33,724 nt of DNA from Patescibacteria group bacterium. Its GTDB lineage: Bacteria > Patescibacteriota > Microgenomatia > UBA1400 > Chisholmbacteraceae. Position numbers and translations under genes: made by a program. Positions 7,654-15,384 of this stretch are shown here, one piece after another. Every line of letters starts with the position of its first letter. Position 1 is the stretch's first letter. The notes beneath the pieces were generated by a model, which made no database searches, was not told where the DNA came from, and worked only from the letters and a program-made list of their open reading frames with translations. Location of the stretch: assembly GCA_022564195.1 (NCBI GenBank), contig JADFLW010000001.1, positions 64,711 through 98,434 of the forward strand, in the 5' to 3' direction.

Positions 7654-8361
7654 ATGAGTGAGTATGATGTGCCTTTAACTGAGCTTTTGGAAGCCGGGTG
7701 CCATTTTGGACACCAGGTTCGGCGGTGGAACCCGAAGATGAAGCCGTATGTCTATGCGAAGAGAGACGGCGTGCATATTTTTGATTTGGCAAAAACCGCC
7801 GAAGGGCTGAAGGATGCTTGCATGTATGTGAAGGAATTTGCAGCGAGTGGAAAGACCCTTCTTATGGTTGGAACAAAGCGGCAAGCGAAGGATATTGTTC
7901 GTGAAGAAGCCCAAAAGGCCGGAGCGCCATTCGTCACTGAACGTTGGTTGGGAGGGACGATTACCAACTGGGAGCAGATTAAAAAGAGTATTGAAAGACT
8001 TTCAGAAATGAGAGAGAAAAGGGAAAAAGATGAGTACAAAAAGTATACTAAAAAGGAGAATGTTTTGCTCAACAGAGAGATTAAACGCTTGGAGCGATTT
8101 TTTGGCGGGCTCGTCGGGCTTGGTACCACTCCCGATGCGCTTTTTGTGGTTGATACCCATAGAGAGATTGTGGCGGTCAAGGAGGCGAAGAGTCAAGGGA
8201 TATCGGTTGTCGGTATTGTTGATACCAACGCAGAACCTGAGTTTGTGGATTATGTGATTCCGGCTAATGACGATGCTGTTCGTTCGATAAAGCTTATTGT
8301 GTCAATGGTTGCACAGGCATATGCTGATGGGAAGCGGATTGCAGAGAAGAAGAAAAGTTGA
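7654..8361 (+). CDS. rpsB: 30S ribosomal protein S2
   Basis: 235 residues, close to the family norm of about 240. The start is ATG 7654 because AAAGGAG ends 8 bases upstream; the longer GTG frame has no such site. Typical S2 segments are visible: LLEAGCHFGHQVRRWNPKMKPY, HIFDLAKT, LLMVGTKRQAKDIV, ERWLGGTITNW, the charged coiled coil around 120-150, PDALFVVDTHRE and GIVDTNAEP. S2 joins the small subunit late and binds S1 in other bacteria. It leads the usual S2-EF-Ts-RRF translation cluster and has its own promoter and structured leader. Confidence 0.98.
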   Translation: MSEYDVPLTELLEAGCHFGHQVRRWNPKMKPYVYAKRDGVHIFDLAKTAEGLKDACMYVKEFAASGKTLLMVGTKRQAKDIVREEAQKAGAPFVTERWLGGTITNWEQIKKSIERLSEMREKREKDEYKKYTKKENVLLNREIKRLERFFGGLVGLGTTPDALFVVDTHREIVAVKEAKSQGISVVGIVDTNAEPEFVDYVIPANDDAVRSIKLIVSMVAQAYADGKRIAEKKKS

Positions 8362-8375
8362 CGTACAGCGGCTAG

Positions 8376-8394
8376 CCCTTCGACAAGCTCAGGG
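8376..8394. repeat. short palindromic intergenic element
   Basis: CCCTTCGACAAGCTCAGGG between rpsB and tsf, with arms CCCT/AGGG. A broken version of the same word lies in the T-box leader at 11225-11262 (CCCTTCGACAA ... CTCAGGG), so it is a dispersed repeat of this genome. Confidence 0.6.
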
Positions 8395-8423
8395 TAGACG
8401 TTTAGTGTAACCTGTAAAGAAGC

Positions 8424-8888
8424 ATGGCAAAAGTTACGATTGAGACCATTAAGAAGTTGCGAGAACATACGGGAGCGGGAGTGATGGAGGCCAAGAAAGC
8501 TTTGGAGGAGAGTGGAGGGGATGAGAAGAAGGCCGTCAAACTTATCAATAAGCATGGTCTGGTGAAGGCAGAGAAACGGGCTGAGCGTGAAGTTCCCGAG
8601 GGTGTTATTGCCTCCTACGTTCATCATGGGGGAAAGATCGCGACGCTTTTGGAACTCAAGTGTGAGACGGATTTCGTTGCGCGTACCGAAGAGTTTGAGC
8701 ATCTTTCGCGTGAGTTGGCGATGCAAGTGGCATCCATGGATCCCAAGAATGTTGATGCGCTTCTTTCCCAGGAGTACATTCGCGATCCGTCAAAAACCAT
8801 TAAGGAATTGATTGCGGAGACGGTGGGGAAGACTGGAGAGAAGATTGAAGTTAAACGGTTTGTTCGCTTCGAGCTAGGGGAAAAGTAG
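8424..8888 (+). CDS. tsf: elongation factor Ts, minimal form
   Basis: 154 residues against about 280 in E. coli. EF-Ts is the nucleotide-exchange factor of EF-Tu. The N-terminal UBA-like domain (residues 1-55: IKKLREHTGAGVMEAKKALE) and the first core subdomain with the Tu-contacting TDFVAR motif (about 79-84) are present. The second core subdomain and coiled coil are missing, as in short EF-Ts forms such as that of Thermus. It follows rpsB by 62 bases that hold a palindromic repeat. No strong ribosome binding site precedes ATG 8424 (taaagaagc). Confidence 0.95.
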   Translation: MAKVTIETIKKLREHTGAGVMEAKKALEESGGDEKKAVKLINKHGLVKAEKRAEREVPEGVIASYVHHGGKIATLLELKCETDFVARTEEFEHLSRELAMQVASMDPKNVDALLSQEYIRDPSKTIKELIAETVGKTGEKIEVKRFVRFELGEK

Positions 8889-8937
8889 ACGAAGTTGTTC
8901 CAAAGCGATTTGCTTTCGCTATACCCGTGTTAAGCGG

Positions 8938-8943
8938 TATAAT
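8938..8943 (+). promoter_or_regulatory. -10 box for frr
   Basis: TATAAT with TTCGCT 17 bases upstream (8915-8920). It ends 11 bases before ATG 8954 and overlaps the alternative ATG 8942, which argues for the downstream start and a near-leaderless mRNA. Confidence 0.5.
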
Positions 8944-8953
8944 GAGTTCGCCT

Positions 8954-9511
8954 ATGGAGGATGAGCTGTTGGTGCAGGCGCGGAATGACATGGAGGCGGT
9001 GTTTGATGTTGTTGGCGAGGATCTTGAGACCGTCAAGACCGGTCGTGCTAGACCGTCGTTCGTTGAACAAGTCCAGATTGAGGTCTACAACACGAGCATG
9101 CCTCTCATTGAGCTGGCGACCATTTCGGCACCCGATCCCCATCTTCTTGTTGTTCAGCCTTGGGATGAGTCGGTCGTTGAAGATATTGCTCGAGGGATTG
9201 CAGCGAGTGAACTCCATCTGAACCCGGTCGTTGATGCAGCACTTATTCGGATTCAGATTCCGCCTTTGACCGAGGAGAGAAGAGAGGATCTGGTGAAGCT
9301 CGTTGGTCAGAAGCTTGAGAGTGGACGAGTGCTTTTGCGCCAAGCTCGACAAGAGTCGAAGAAGAAGATTGAGGGGATGAAAGGCCAGCCCGGAGTTTCG
9401 GAGGATGACATTCACACCTTACTTTCGGAGCTTGAACAGCTCACCGATGAGTTTATGGAGAGGGTTGCGGCAATGGGCCGCGAGAAAGATGAAGAGCTAA
9501 GAACAATCTAG
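8954..9511 (+). CDS. frr: ribosome recycling factor
   Basis: 185 residues, exactly the usual RRF length when ATG 8954 is used; ATG 8942 or the frame from 8927 would add residues overlapping the promoter. RRF with EF-G splits post-termination ribosomes. Seen are the three-helix start (QARNDMEAVFD), the invariant KTGRARPS, the domain II strands (IEVYNTSMPLIELATIS), LLVVQPWD, LHLNP and the hallmark PPLTEERREDLVKLV, followed by the helical RQARQESKKKIEGMK. The gene follows tsf but appears to have its own promoter. Confidence 0.97.
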   Translation: MEDELLVQARNDMEAVFDVVGEDLETVKTGRARPSFVEQVQIEVYNTSMPLIELATISAPDPHLLVVQPWDESVVEDIARGIAASELHLNPVVDAALIRIQIPPLTEERREDLVKLVGQKLESGRVLLRQARQESKKKIEGMKGQPGVSEDDIHTLLSELEQLTDEFMERVAAMGREKDEELRTI

Positions 9512-9524
9512 CGTGCTTGAAGGT

Positions 9525-10673
9525 ATGAATCTTCTTTTGTTTATTGCTATTCTTTCTCTTTTAATTTTTGTCCATGAGGCGGGGCATTTTGCTGTTGCAA
9601 AACGGGCTGGCATCAGGGTTTTGGAGTTCGGCTTTGGTCTGCCACCGAGGCTTATTGGCAAGAAGATTGGCGAGACGATCTATTCGATTAACCTCCTGCC
9701 GATAGGTGGATTTGTGCGCCTTTTTGGTGAGGACGCCGAAGAACTCGCCGACGCTCGTCGTCCCGAAAAGCGTCGACTCGGGACAAGCGGGGCAGGGGAA
9801 GCGACACTCAAGCGAGCCTTTTTCACTCAGCCTAAGCGTGTGCGGGTGGCCGTGGTGATTGCGGGTGTCATTATGAATTTCCTTTTGGGGGTCATACTTT
9901 TTAGTGGGCTGTATACGGTTATCGGGATTCCGACGCAAACTGATGCGGTTCTCATCATCGGTATTGCTCCTGATTCTCCTGCTTTTTCTGCTTTCGAGAT
10001 TGGTGATGAGGTTGTTTCTGCCGCAGGAGTTTCTGTGGACTCGACCGTGGATTTTAAGCGGCTCGTAGACGAACGCCGAGAGCAGGAGATTGTGTTTGAG
10101 ATTCTTCGTCAAGAAACGCTTGTCACTGTTCATGCCGTGCCACGCCTGAATCCACCAGAGGAAGAAGGGTCGTTGGGGGTTGTCATTTCCCCTAGAGTAG
10201 AGCTCGTGCGTTTCCCGATTTGGCAGATGCCGTTTCGTGGTGCCTGGCTTGGTTTAGGAGAAGCGCTGGGATGGGGCATGACTATTGTTCGAGGATTGGG
10301 CGGCATCCTTTCCCAGCTTGTTTCCGGAGTCGTGCCGAAAGACATTGGGGGCCCTTTTGAAATTTACTTTCTCGTTTCAGAAGTGGCAGCAGCCGGTGTG
10401 GTGCCTCTGGTGCAGCTGGTGGCGATTCTCTCTGTCAATCTTGCGATTGTGAACTTATTGCCTATCCCGGCTCTTGATGGGGGGAGACTTTTGTTCATTG
10501 GCGTGGAGGCGGTGACGGGGAAGAAGCTTTCAGCGCGAGCGGAGCGGCTGACCCACGCGATCGGGATGGCATTCTTGCTTGCACTGATGCTCGCGATCAG
10601 CGTTCAGGATGTTCTCCGGCGGTCTGGGGCTGAGAGTCTGGGAGCGCTTCTGGAGCGGGTGACTCAGATGTAG
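9525..10673 (+). CDS. rseP: RseP-type site-2 zinc metalloprotease
   Basis: About 382 residues. This intramembrane protease cleaves membrane-bound regulators such as anti-sigma factors and signal-peptide remnants. The first membrane helix contains the zinc motif HEAGHF (about residues 17-22). A PDZ domain lies near the middle (IGIAPDSPAFSAFEIGDEVVSAAG). The C-terminal membrane region has NLLPIPALDGG, whose Asp is the third metal ligand. Length and order match the family. ATG 9525 begins directly with the first helix; GTG 9513 would add four residues. Neither has a well-spaced ribosome binding site. It directly follows frr, as often in bacteria. Confidence 0.95.
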   Translation: MNLLLFIAILSLLIFVHEAGHFAVAKRAGIRVLEFGFGLPPRLIGKKIGETIYSINLLPIGGFVRLFGEDAEELADARRPEKRRLGTSGAGEATLKRAFFTQPKRVRVAVVIAGVIMNFLLGVILFSGLYTVIGIPTQTDAVLIIGIAPDSPAFSAFEIGDEVVSAAGVSVDSTVDFKRLVDERREQEIVFEILRQETLVTVHAVPRLNPPEEEGSLGVVISPRVELVRFPIWQMPFRGAWLGLGEALGWGMTIVRGLGGILSQLVSGVVPKDIGGPFEIYFLVSEVAAAGVVPLVQLVAILSVNLAIVNLLPIPALDGGRLLFIGVEAVTGKKLSARAERLTHAIGMAFLLALMLAISVQDVLRRSGAESLGALLERVTQM

Positions 10674-11031
10674 GTTCTTCAAGTTCCGGTCTCTCGCCTT
10701 GTTCGTTTGTCTGCCCACGGCCGAATTTTCGTACTTCCAGAAAGTTTATGACTCCTCTTCACTTTCTTTGCTTCCCATACCTACTTCTTCACTGCCCATC
10801 ACAGCATTTTCCTTAGAGGCTTGTTATCATTTTTGGGAATGTTGCAATCAACGCTTTTCCTGAGGCTAGCAAGGAGTGGGTGGAGTGTTCACCCGTGTAC
10901 ATCTTCTTGTTTGGAAGGCGGCCGCAGTGCTGAGAAGAAGAGATGATCCTGATGGTTGTTGGCTGGGAGAGGGAAGATGTGGTTTTTTGGAGCCATATAA
11001 TTCATAGCCAATTTTGTGATCAGAACATTTT
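10674..11031. other. 358-base gap without recognised gene
   Basis: No supported coding frame, tRNA or terminator was found. A small hairpin GGGTG/CACCC occurs near 10878-10894. The T-box promoter begins right after the gap. Confidence 0.5.
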
Positions 11032-11061
11032 TTGACAAGAGTTACGAGCCTTTGGTAGAAT
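11032..11061 (+). promoter_or_regulatory. strong promoter of the T-box-proS operon
   Basis: A perfect TTGACA (11032-11037), an 18-base spacer, and TAGAAT (11056-11061) preceded by TGG. Predicted start is near 11065-11068. Confidence 0.75.
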
Positions 11062-11063
11062 TT

Positions 11064-11364
11064 GCCTCGTATTGAAATTCAGCAAAGGTGTTGGGAGGCT
11101 TCTAACCTTCCACCCCGTACCATGCGGTGCAGGGCAAGCTGATGGGGATAGATGTGAAGCAATGCCGCTTTGCAGAACTAACCTATACGGAACTTGGCCG
11201 TTATCTCCCAAGAGACTGAGATCGGCCCTTCGACAACCAACCTGCCGCAGGAAGGGCTCAGGGTTTGAGTCAGTTATTGAGGTTCTGACGGCGACGTCGA
11301 GGACGAACCAAGGTGGTATCACGGTTTGACCACGCTCACCGGCGAGCGGCTTCGACTGTCCTTG
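11064..11364 (+). promoter_or_regulatory. T-box riboswitch, probably proline tRNA-sensing
   Basis: The 3' end matches the T-box antiterminator. CAAGG (11309-11313) is followed by a 7-base bulge TGGTATC (11314-11320) and ACGG (11321-11324). The single downstream strand CTGTCCTTG (11356-11364) pairs with both helices, enclosing a hairpin CGCTC/GAGCG. The bulge TGGT would pair with a tRNA ending ACCA, as expected for tRNA-Pro. Upstream, CCGTA/TACGG (11115-11119/11186-11190) and GCAAGC/GCTTTGC (11134-11139/11167-11173) form a stem I whose 3' internal loop holds CCT (11182-11184), a Pro codon followed by A. GGCCG-ATCTC/GAGAT-CGGCC (11196-11227) is a further stem. Known T-boxes sense uncharged tRNA and turn on synthetase genes; the next genes are a tRNA-binding protein and proS. 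The switch mechanism (terminator or ribosome-site masking) is not clear. Confidence 0.72.
11225..11262. repeat. palindromic repeat inserted in the T-box leader
   Basis: CCCTTCGACAA, then an inserted CCAACCTGCCGCAGGAAGGG, then CTCAGGG. The outer parts equal the 8376-8394 element, so this is that repeat interrupted by a second palindrome (CCTGCCGCAGG). It lies between two leader stems, where an insertion could be tolerated. Confidence 0.55.
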
Positions 11365-11426
11365 TGAGTGTCTCATTTTTAGGCATTTGCACGGGCGGTT
11401 TTTTGTTTTACACTGGAGTACATATC

Positions 11427-11762
11427 ATGATTTCTTGGGAAGATTTTGAAAAAGTTGATATTCGCGTTGGAAAAATTATTGAGGTTGAGGATTTTCCAGA
11501 GGCACGGAGTCCTTCTTATACGCTTAGCATTGACTTTGGCAGCGAAATTGGAGTCAAAAAATCCGCTGGACAGTTTGTTCGGGCATATCCTAAAGGGGAA
11601 GAATTCGTTGGGCGGCTGGTGCTTGGGGTTGTCAACTTTCCTCCCAAGCAGATTGGACCATTTGTCTCAGAATGTTTAATATTGGGATTGCAGGATGAAG
11701 ATGGAAATTGGGTCTTTGTTGGCCCAGATAAAGATGTTCCATTAGGAGGTAAGTTGGCTTAG
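11427..11762 (+). CDS. CsaA-like stand-alone tRNA-binding protein
   Basis: 111 residues of a single EMAP-II/Trbp111-type OB fold, the domain also found at the end of MetRS and the start of PheRS-beta. Signatures are WEDFEKVDIRVGKI, SYTLSIDFG, KKSAGQFV and the conserved region VNFPPKQIGPFVSECLILG. The start is ATG 11427, where GGAG (11415-11418) sits 8 bases upstream. CsaA proteins of about this size were described as secretion chaperones, but the fold binds tRNA. Its position between a proline T-box and proS (2 bases apart) suggests it delivers or retains tRNA for ProRS; that role is inferred. Confidence 0.85.
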   Translation: MISWEDFEKVDIRVGKIIEVEDFPEARSPSYTLSIDFGSEIGVKKSAGQFVRAYPKGEEFVGRLVLGVVNFPPKQIGPFVSECLILGLQDEDGNWVFVGPDKDVPLGGKLA

Positions 11763-11764
11763 AT

Positions 11765-13036
11765 ATGTTGCAGTCGAAGCTTTTTCCTAAAACGAGAAAA
11801 GAACCACCTCGAGAGGCAGAAAGCATTAACCATAAGCTTTTGGTCCGTGGGGGTTTTATTGACCAGCTGATGGCGGGCAGTTGGACACTTTTGCCTTTGG
11901 GCTGGCGAGTTGTTTCCAGAATTAATCAAATAATAAGAGAAGAGATGAATGCAATCGGAGGACAGGAGATGCTGATGCCCTTGCTTCACCCGCGCTCAAT
12001 TTGGGGCGAAACCGGGCGATGGGGGAGCACGAAGGATAACCCTCTTGGGGCAAAAGAGATCATGTATCAATTCAAGGATATGCGAGGTCGTGAGTATGCT
12101 CTCTCATTTACCCATGAAGAAATTGTCATGGATTTGCTTCGTAAACATATTCGGAGCTATCAGGATTTGCCGGTTGCGGTCTATCATTTTTCGACAAAGT
12201 TCAGGAATGAACCGCGGGCAAGATCGGGAATCCTTCGTGGAAGAGAGTTCATGATGAAGGATCTGTATAGCGCGCACACCACTGAGGCGGATCTCATGGA
12301 GTATTACGACCAAGTGAAAGAGGCGTATTCGAAGATTTTTACGCGACTCGGATTTGATTTTCGAATCACTGAGTCTGGCGGTGGGGTATTTACCGACAAG
12401 ACTACCCATGAGTTTCAGGTCTTGGCTGAGGGTGGGGAGGACACCATTTTTTATTGTGACGCCTGTGGCTGGGGGGAGAATCGCGAAATTTTCGAGGGGA
12501 AAGCGGGAGAGCGGTGTCCTTCCTGTAAGAAGGGAAAAACCATCAGGGCACAAGCGATTGAAGTTGGCAACATTTTTCCCCTTGGGACTTGGTACTCAGA
12601 AAAGATGAATGTTTCCTACACCGATGCCGATGGTAGGCAGAAGCCGGTGTGGTTTGCAAGTTATGGGATCGGATCAACTCGAGTACTTGGAGCGTCGGTC
12701 GAAGTTTCCCACGATGAGAGTGGAATTATTTGGTACCCACAAGTTGCTCCATTTGATGTTCACCTTATAGAACTCAAAGCTCAGAACTCAAAGCTCAAAA
12801 CTGACCCGAAAGAAATTTACAAGAGATTATCAGAAGCCGGCATAGAAGTGCTTTGGGATGACAGGGATAAAAGCGCTGGTGAGAAGTTTGCTGAGGCGGA
12901 TTTGATTGGAATTCCGGTGCGGTTAGTTGTCTCCAAGGAAACGGCTGAGAACATTGAATGGAAGAGGCGGAACAGTAAGAAGACGGAGCTTCTCTCTCTA
13001 CGCCAAGCTATTGACAGAGTAAAGAAAATGCATTAA
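11765..13036 (+). CDS. proS: prolyl-tRNA synthetase, short form
   Basis: 423 residues; attaches proline to tRNA-Pro. Class II motifs are visible: the motif 1 region GSWTLLPLGWRV, motif 2 FRNEPRARSGILRGREFMMKD and motif 3 YGIGSTRVLGA. An anticodon-binding domain follows. Bacterial ProRS usually carries an editing insertion of about 180 residues between motifs 2 and 3. Here that place holds a short zinc ribbon (CDAC ... CPSC), so cis-editing of Ala-tRNA-Pro is probably absent. Between the catalytic and anticodon domains a low-complexity linker (KAQNSKLKTD) is encoded by a 14-base direct repeat at 12771-12801. The gene is the target of the upstream T-box and follows the tRNA-binding protein almost directly. 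Confidence 0.96.
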   Translation: MLQSKLFPKTRKEPPREAESINHKLLVRGGFIDQLMAGSWTLLPLGWRVVSRINQIIREEMNAIGGQEMLMPLLHPRSIWGETGRWGSTKDNPLGAKEIMYQFKDMRGREYALSFTHEEIVMDLLRKHIRSYQDLPVAVYHFSTKFRNEPRARSGILRGREFMMKDLYSAHTTEADLMEYYDQVKEAYSKIFTRLGFDFRITESGGGVFTDKTTHEFQVLAEGGEDTIFYCDACGWGENREIFEGKAGERCPSCKKGKTIRAQAIEVGNIFPLGTWYSEKMNVSYTDADGRQKPVWFASYGIGSTRVLGASVEVSHDESGIIWYPQVAPFDVHLIELKAQNSKLKTDPKEIYKRLSEAGIEVLWDDRDKSAGEKFAEADLIGIPVRLVVSKETAENIEWKRRNSKKTELLSLRQAIDRVKKMH

Positions 13037-13039
13037 AAC
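13011..13039 (+). promoter_or_regulatory. promoter before yvcK, inside the end of proS
   Basis: TTGACA (13011-13016), a 17-base spacer, and TAAAAC (13034-13039), 25 bases before ATG 13064. Confidence 0.5.
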
Positions 13040-13063
13040 CTTCTGGACGAAGGAAGTCTTACT

Positions 13064-14068
13064 ATGGAAAAGAAGAAGCTTCCAAAGATCGTGGTCGTCG
13101 GTGGAGGGACGGGGACGTTTGTGGCGCTTTCTGGACTCAAGAGGCACCCAGTGGAGCTGGTGGCGGTCGTTTCGATGGCTGATAGCGGTGGAAGCAACAG
13201 GATCATCCGTGACGAGTTTGGTCTGCTTCCCACTTCCGATATTCGTCAGTGCATGGTGGCTTTGGCTGAAACCAATGGCGAGAGTAAGCTCCTGCGGGAG
13301 CTTTTTATGTATCGTTTCCACAAGGGCCGTGGCATTGCCGGGATGACGTTTGGGAATCTTTTCATTGCGGCGTTGGCAGATATCGAGGGGTCGCAAGAGA
13401 AAGCGATTGAAGATACCGGGAGGATCCTACGAATTAAGGGACAGATTTTGCCGGTCACGACCGATGATGTTAATCTGGTAGCAGTGTATGAGGATGGAAG
13501 TCGGGTGGTTGGGGAGCACGAAATCGATGAGCCGGAGCATGACGGGAGACTGCGGATTACCAAGCTCTCGACCAAGCCAGCTGCGAGAGTTGCTCCACAC
13601 GCGGCACGGGCAATCCGTGATGCGAACCTCATAGTGTTGGGACCTGGAGATCTGTACACCAGTGTTTTGGCCGATGTGGTTGTTGGGGGGTTAGCCGAGG
13701 CGATACGCAAAAGCCGTGGGAAGGTGGTGTATGTGGTGAATCTTATGACGCGCTGGGGACAGACCTACGAGTTCACGGCTTTGGACCATGTTCGCGAAAT
13801 TGAAAAGTACCTCGGGGAAAAGATCTTGGATGCGGTCGTTCTCAATTCAAACTTCGATTTTCCCAACCACGTTCTTCGCGCCTACAAAAAGGAGCATGCA
13901 AAGCCGGTTGAGGACGATCTTTCGGGAAATCGATATCGAGTGTTTCGACGAAACCTTCTTTCGAGTACGTTATATAAAAAGGCCAGGGGGGACAAACTTA
14001 CGCGTAGTGTTATTCGGCACGATCCAGAGAAGCTCGGAGAGACTCTCCTCAGCATTGTTCGCCAATGA
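13064..14068 (+). CDS. yvcK: YvcK/CofD-family gluconeogenesis factor
   Basis: 334 residues, ATG 13064, preceded by GAAGGAAG. The nucleotide-binding start VVVGGGTGTFVALSGLK, the VVSMADSGGSNRIIRDEFG segment, PTSDIRQCMVAL, GNLFIAAL, ILPVT and the GPGDLYTSVL motif identify the YvcK branch of the CofD fold. YvcK binds UDP-sugars and links central carbon flux to cell-wall synthesis and cell shape in Bacillus and Mycobacterium; enzymatic activity is not established. In other genomes it sits with rapZ and whiA. Here those partners are absent and the neighbours are proS and a DHH protein. Confidence 0.92.
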   Translation: MEKKKLPKIVVVGGGTGTFVALSGLKRHPVELVAVVSMADSGGSNRIIRDEFGLLPTSDIRQCMVALAETNGESKLLRELFMYRFHKGRGIAGMTFGNLFIAALADIEGSQEKAIEDTGRILRIKGQILPVTTDDVNLVAVYEDGSRVVGEHEIDEPEHDGRLRITKLSTKPAARVAPHAARAIRDANLIVLGPGDLYTSVLADVVVGGLAEAIRKSRGKVVYVVNLMTRWGQTYEFTALDHVREIEKYLGEKILDAVVLNSNFDFPNHVLRAYKKEHAKPVEDDLSGNRYRVFRRNLLSSTLYKKARGDKLTRSVIRHDPEKLGETLLSIVRQ

Positions 14069-14084
14069 CAGGCATTTTTCCTAC

Positions 14085-14113
14085 TTGTTCAGGGTTGGCA
14101 CATTCATTATACT
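14085..14113 (+). promoter_or_regulatory. promoter of the DHH gene
   Basis: TTGTTC (14085-14090), a 17-base spacer and TATACT (14108-14113). It would give a leader of about 113 bases before ATG 14233. Confidence 0.55.
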
Positions 14114-14143
14114 AACCACGAAACCTGGAAGGACTACCAGCAA

Positions 14144-14160
14144 TCCCAGCAAGGCTGGGA
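14144..14160 (+). promoter_or_regulatory. hairpin in the DHH gene leader
   Basis: TCCCAGC and GCTGGGA pair perfectly (7 pairs, AAG loop) about 24 bases after the predicted transcript start. No T-run follows, so it is a leader structure rather than a terminator; function unknown. Confidence 0.45.
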
Positions 14161-14232
14161 GTGTATGAACTGGTTTTTAGTGGGGTTTGCACTCAAAAGG
14201 CGCGACCCAGTGGGGAGGGGGGTTATGACTGA

Positions 14233-15069
14233 ATGCCAAAGACGATTGTTACGCATATCAATCCGGATTTGGATGCGATAACCGCTTGTTGGCTTCTGGT
14301 TCGCTTCGGGGGAAATGAATTCGCTGATGCCACCTTTGGTTTTGTTCCAGCAGGAGAACGGCTTGAGGATGAAGACAACAACAGCGTGCATGTGGACACG
14401 GGGCTCGGGAAGTTTGATCATCACCAGCCAGATCGAGGCCGTGAGGATACCTGCGCGGCAACATTGGTCTACGAATGGTTAGTTCATAAGAGGAGAATCC
14501 AGGATCAGGAAGCGCTGCGTCGAATGGTGGATGTGGTCAATGATCTTGATCATATGCGTAACTTCTTTTGGGATGATCCTGGGAATGACCGGTACGAATT
14601 TTTCTTAGGGAGCCTTTTAAACGGGCTCAAGCTTGGCGGTCATGTGAAGAACGATCATGAACTCGTGGATTTCGGCATGCGTTGTTTGGAGGGGCTCTAC
14701 ACGGCGTTTAAGATCAAAGTGGCGGCTGAGGAGGATCTAAAAAAGGGCATTGTGTTCGAGACGACGTGGGGGAAAACCCTGGCTTTAGAATCCAAGAATG
14801 ATGAGACCATTAAGCTTGGCATAAAGAGCGGATACCGGGTTGTCGCTCGTAGAGATCCTGAGAGTGGTATGGTACGTATCAAGGGTGCACCGCTTGAGGA
14901 AATTAACCTTAAGAGCGTCTATGAAAAAATTCGCGAAGCGGATCCAGATGCAACTTGGTATTTTCACCCGGGCGGGCGTATGGTTTTGAATGGCTCAATA
15001 CGGAACCCCAAGATGCGTCCGTCTAAGTTGTCGCTTGATGAAGTGATTACCCTATTAAAAAGCGCATAG
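14233..15069 (+). CDS. DHH-superfamily phosphoesterase-like protein
   Basis: 278 residues, ATG 14233 behind a G-rich ribosome site (GGGGAGGGGGG). The N-terminus has the metal motif THINPDLDAITACWLL (H8, D12, D14), then HVDTGLGKFDHHQ (D55 and D62-H63-H64), the defining DHH motif, plus a CAATLVYEWL helix. Such proteins are Mn-dependent phosphodiesterases or phosphatases acting on short oligonucleotides, cyclic dinucleotides or bisphosphate nucleotides. The substrate here cannot be read from sequence. A separate C-terminal domain (about 190-278) includes RVVARRDPESGMVRIKG and WYFHPGGRMVLNGS. That glycine-rich GGRMVLNGS resembles the substrate-binding part of DHHA1 only loosely. Confidence 0.8.
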   Translation: MPKTIVTHINPDLDAITACWLLVRFGGNEFADATFGFVPAGERLEDEDNNSVHVDTGLGKFDHHQPDRGREDTCAATLVYEWLVHKRRIQDQEALRRMVDVVNDLDHMRNFFWDDPGNDRYEFFLGSLLNGLKLGGHVKNDHELVDFGMRCLEGLYTAFKIKVAAEEDLKKGIVFETTWGKTLALESKNDETIKLGIKSGYRVVARRDPESGMVRIKGAPLEEINLKSVYEKIREADPDATWYFHPGGRMVLNGSIRNPKMRPSKLSLDEVITLLKSA

Positions 15070-15101
15070 AGTAAGCTAGTTAGCTCGAAAAGGAGAGTTG
15101 T

Positions 15102-15206
15102 GTGGAGTTGAAGCTCGTATCGATTAAGAAGCCAGCGAATGAGAATGTCATTATCGGGCAGAGGGAACGAAAGAAGTTTTTTCGGACGATTGGGTATAAA
15201 CTTTGA
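15102..15206 (+). pseudogene. truncated adenosine-specific kinase (DUF355-like) remnant
   Basis: GTG 15102, preceded by AAGGAG at good spacing, opens a 34-codon frame. Its first 20 residues (MELKLVSIKKPANENVIIGQ) match, from memory, the N-terminus of the adenosine-specific kinase family, which continues with a HFIKTVEDL-like segment for about 160 residues. Here the match ends after the Gln and the frame runs into RERKKFF and a stop, at the edge of a MITE-like repeat. The most likely reading is a gene cut off by repeat insertion or deletion. It could also be a genuine 34-residue peptide. Confidence 0.5.
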
Positions 15207-15375
15207 AATACGAAATTCGAAGTACGAAGCACGAAACAATATCAAGATTTGAAAGCTCAAAGGTCCAAAACTTTTAGAATTTTGAATTTTTAACATTTGA
15301 ATTTGTTTAGGATTTCGGATTTCGACCCGCCTGTCTACGCCTTGAGCGTAGCGATTGGCGGGCAGGGATTCGGAT
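15205..15375. repeat. MITE-like repeat with palindromic core, upstream of the HIT gene
   Basis: An AT-rich element. Its left end (gaaatacgaaattcg) is roughly the reverse complement of the right part (aggatttcggatttcg). Near the right end is a GC-rich palindrome CCCGCC ... CTACGC-cttga-GCGTAG ... GGCGGG. It resembles the element at 15787-15925 on the other side of the HIT gene. It has no coding capacity. Confidence 0.6.
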
Positions 15376-15384
15376 TTAATACCT

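Noticed and set aside
11020-11376. Protein-coding frames on both strands in the T-box region
   Set aside because: The region is explained by promoter, paired stems and the T-box sequence; peptides show no family features.
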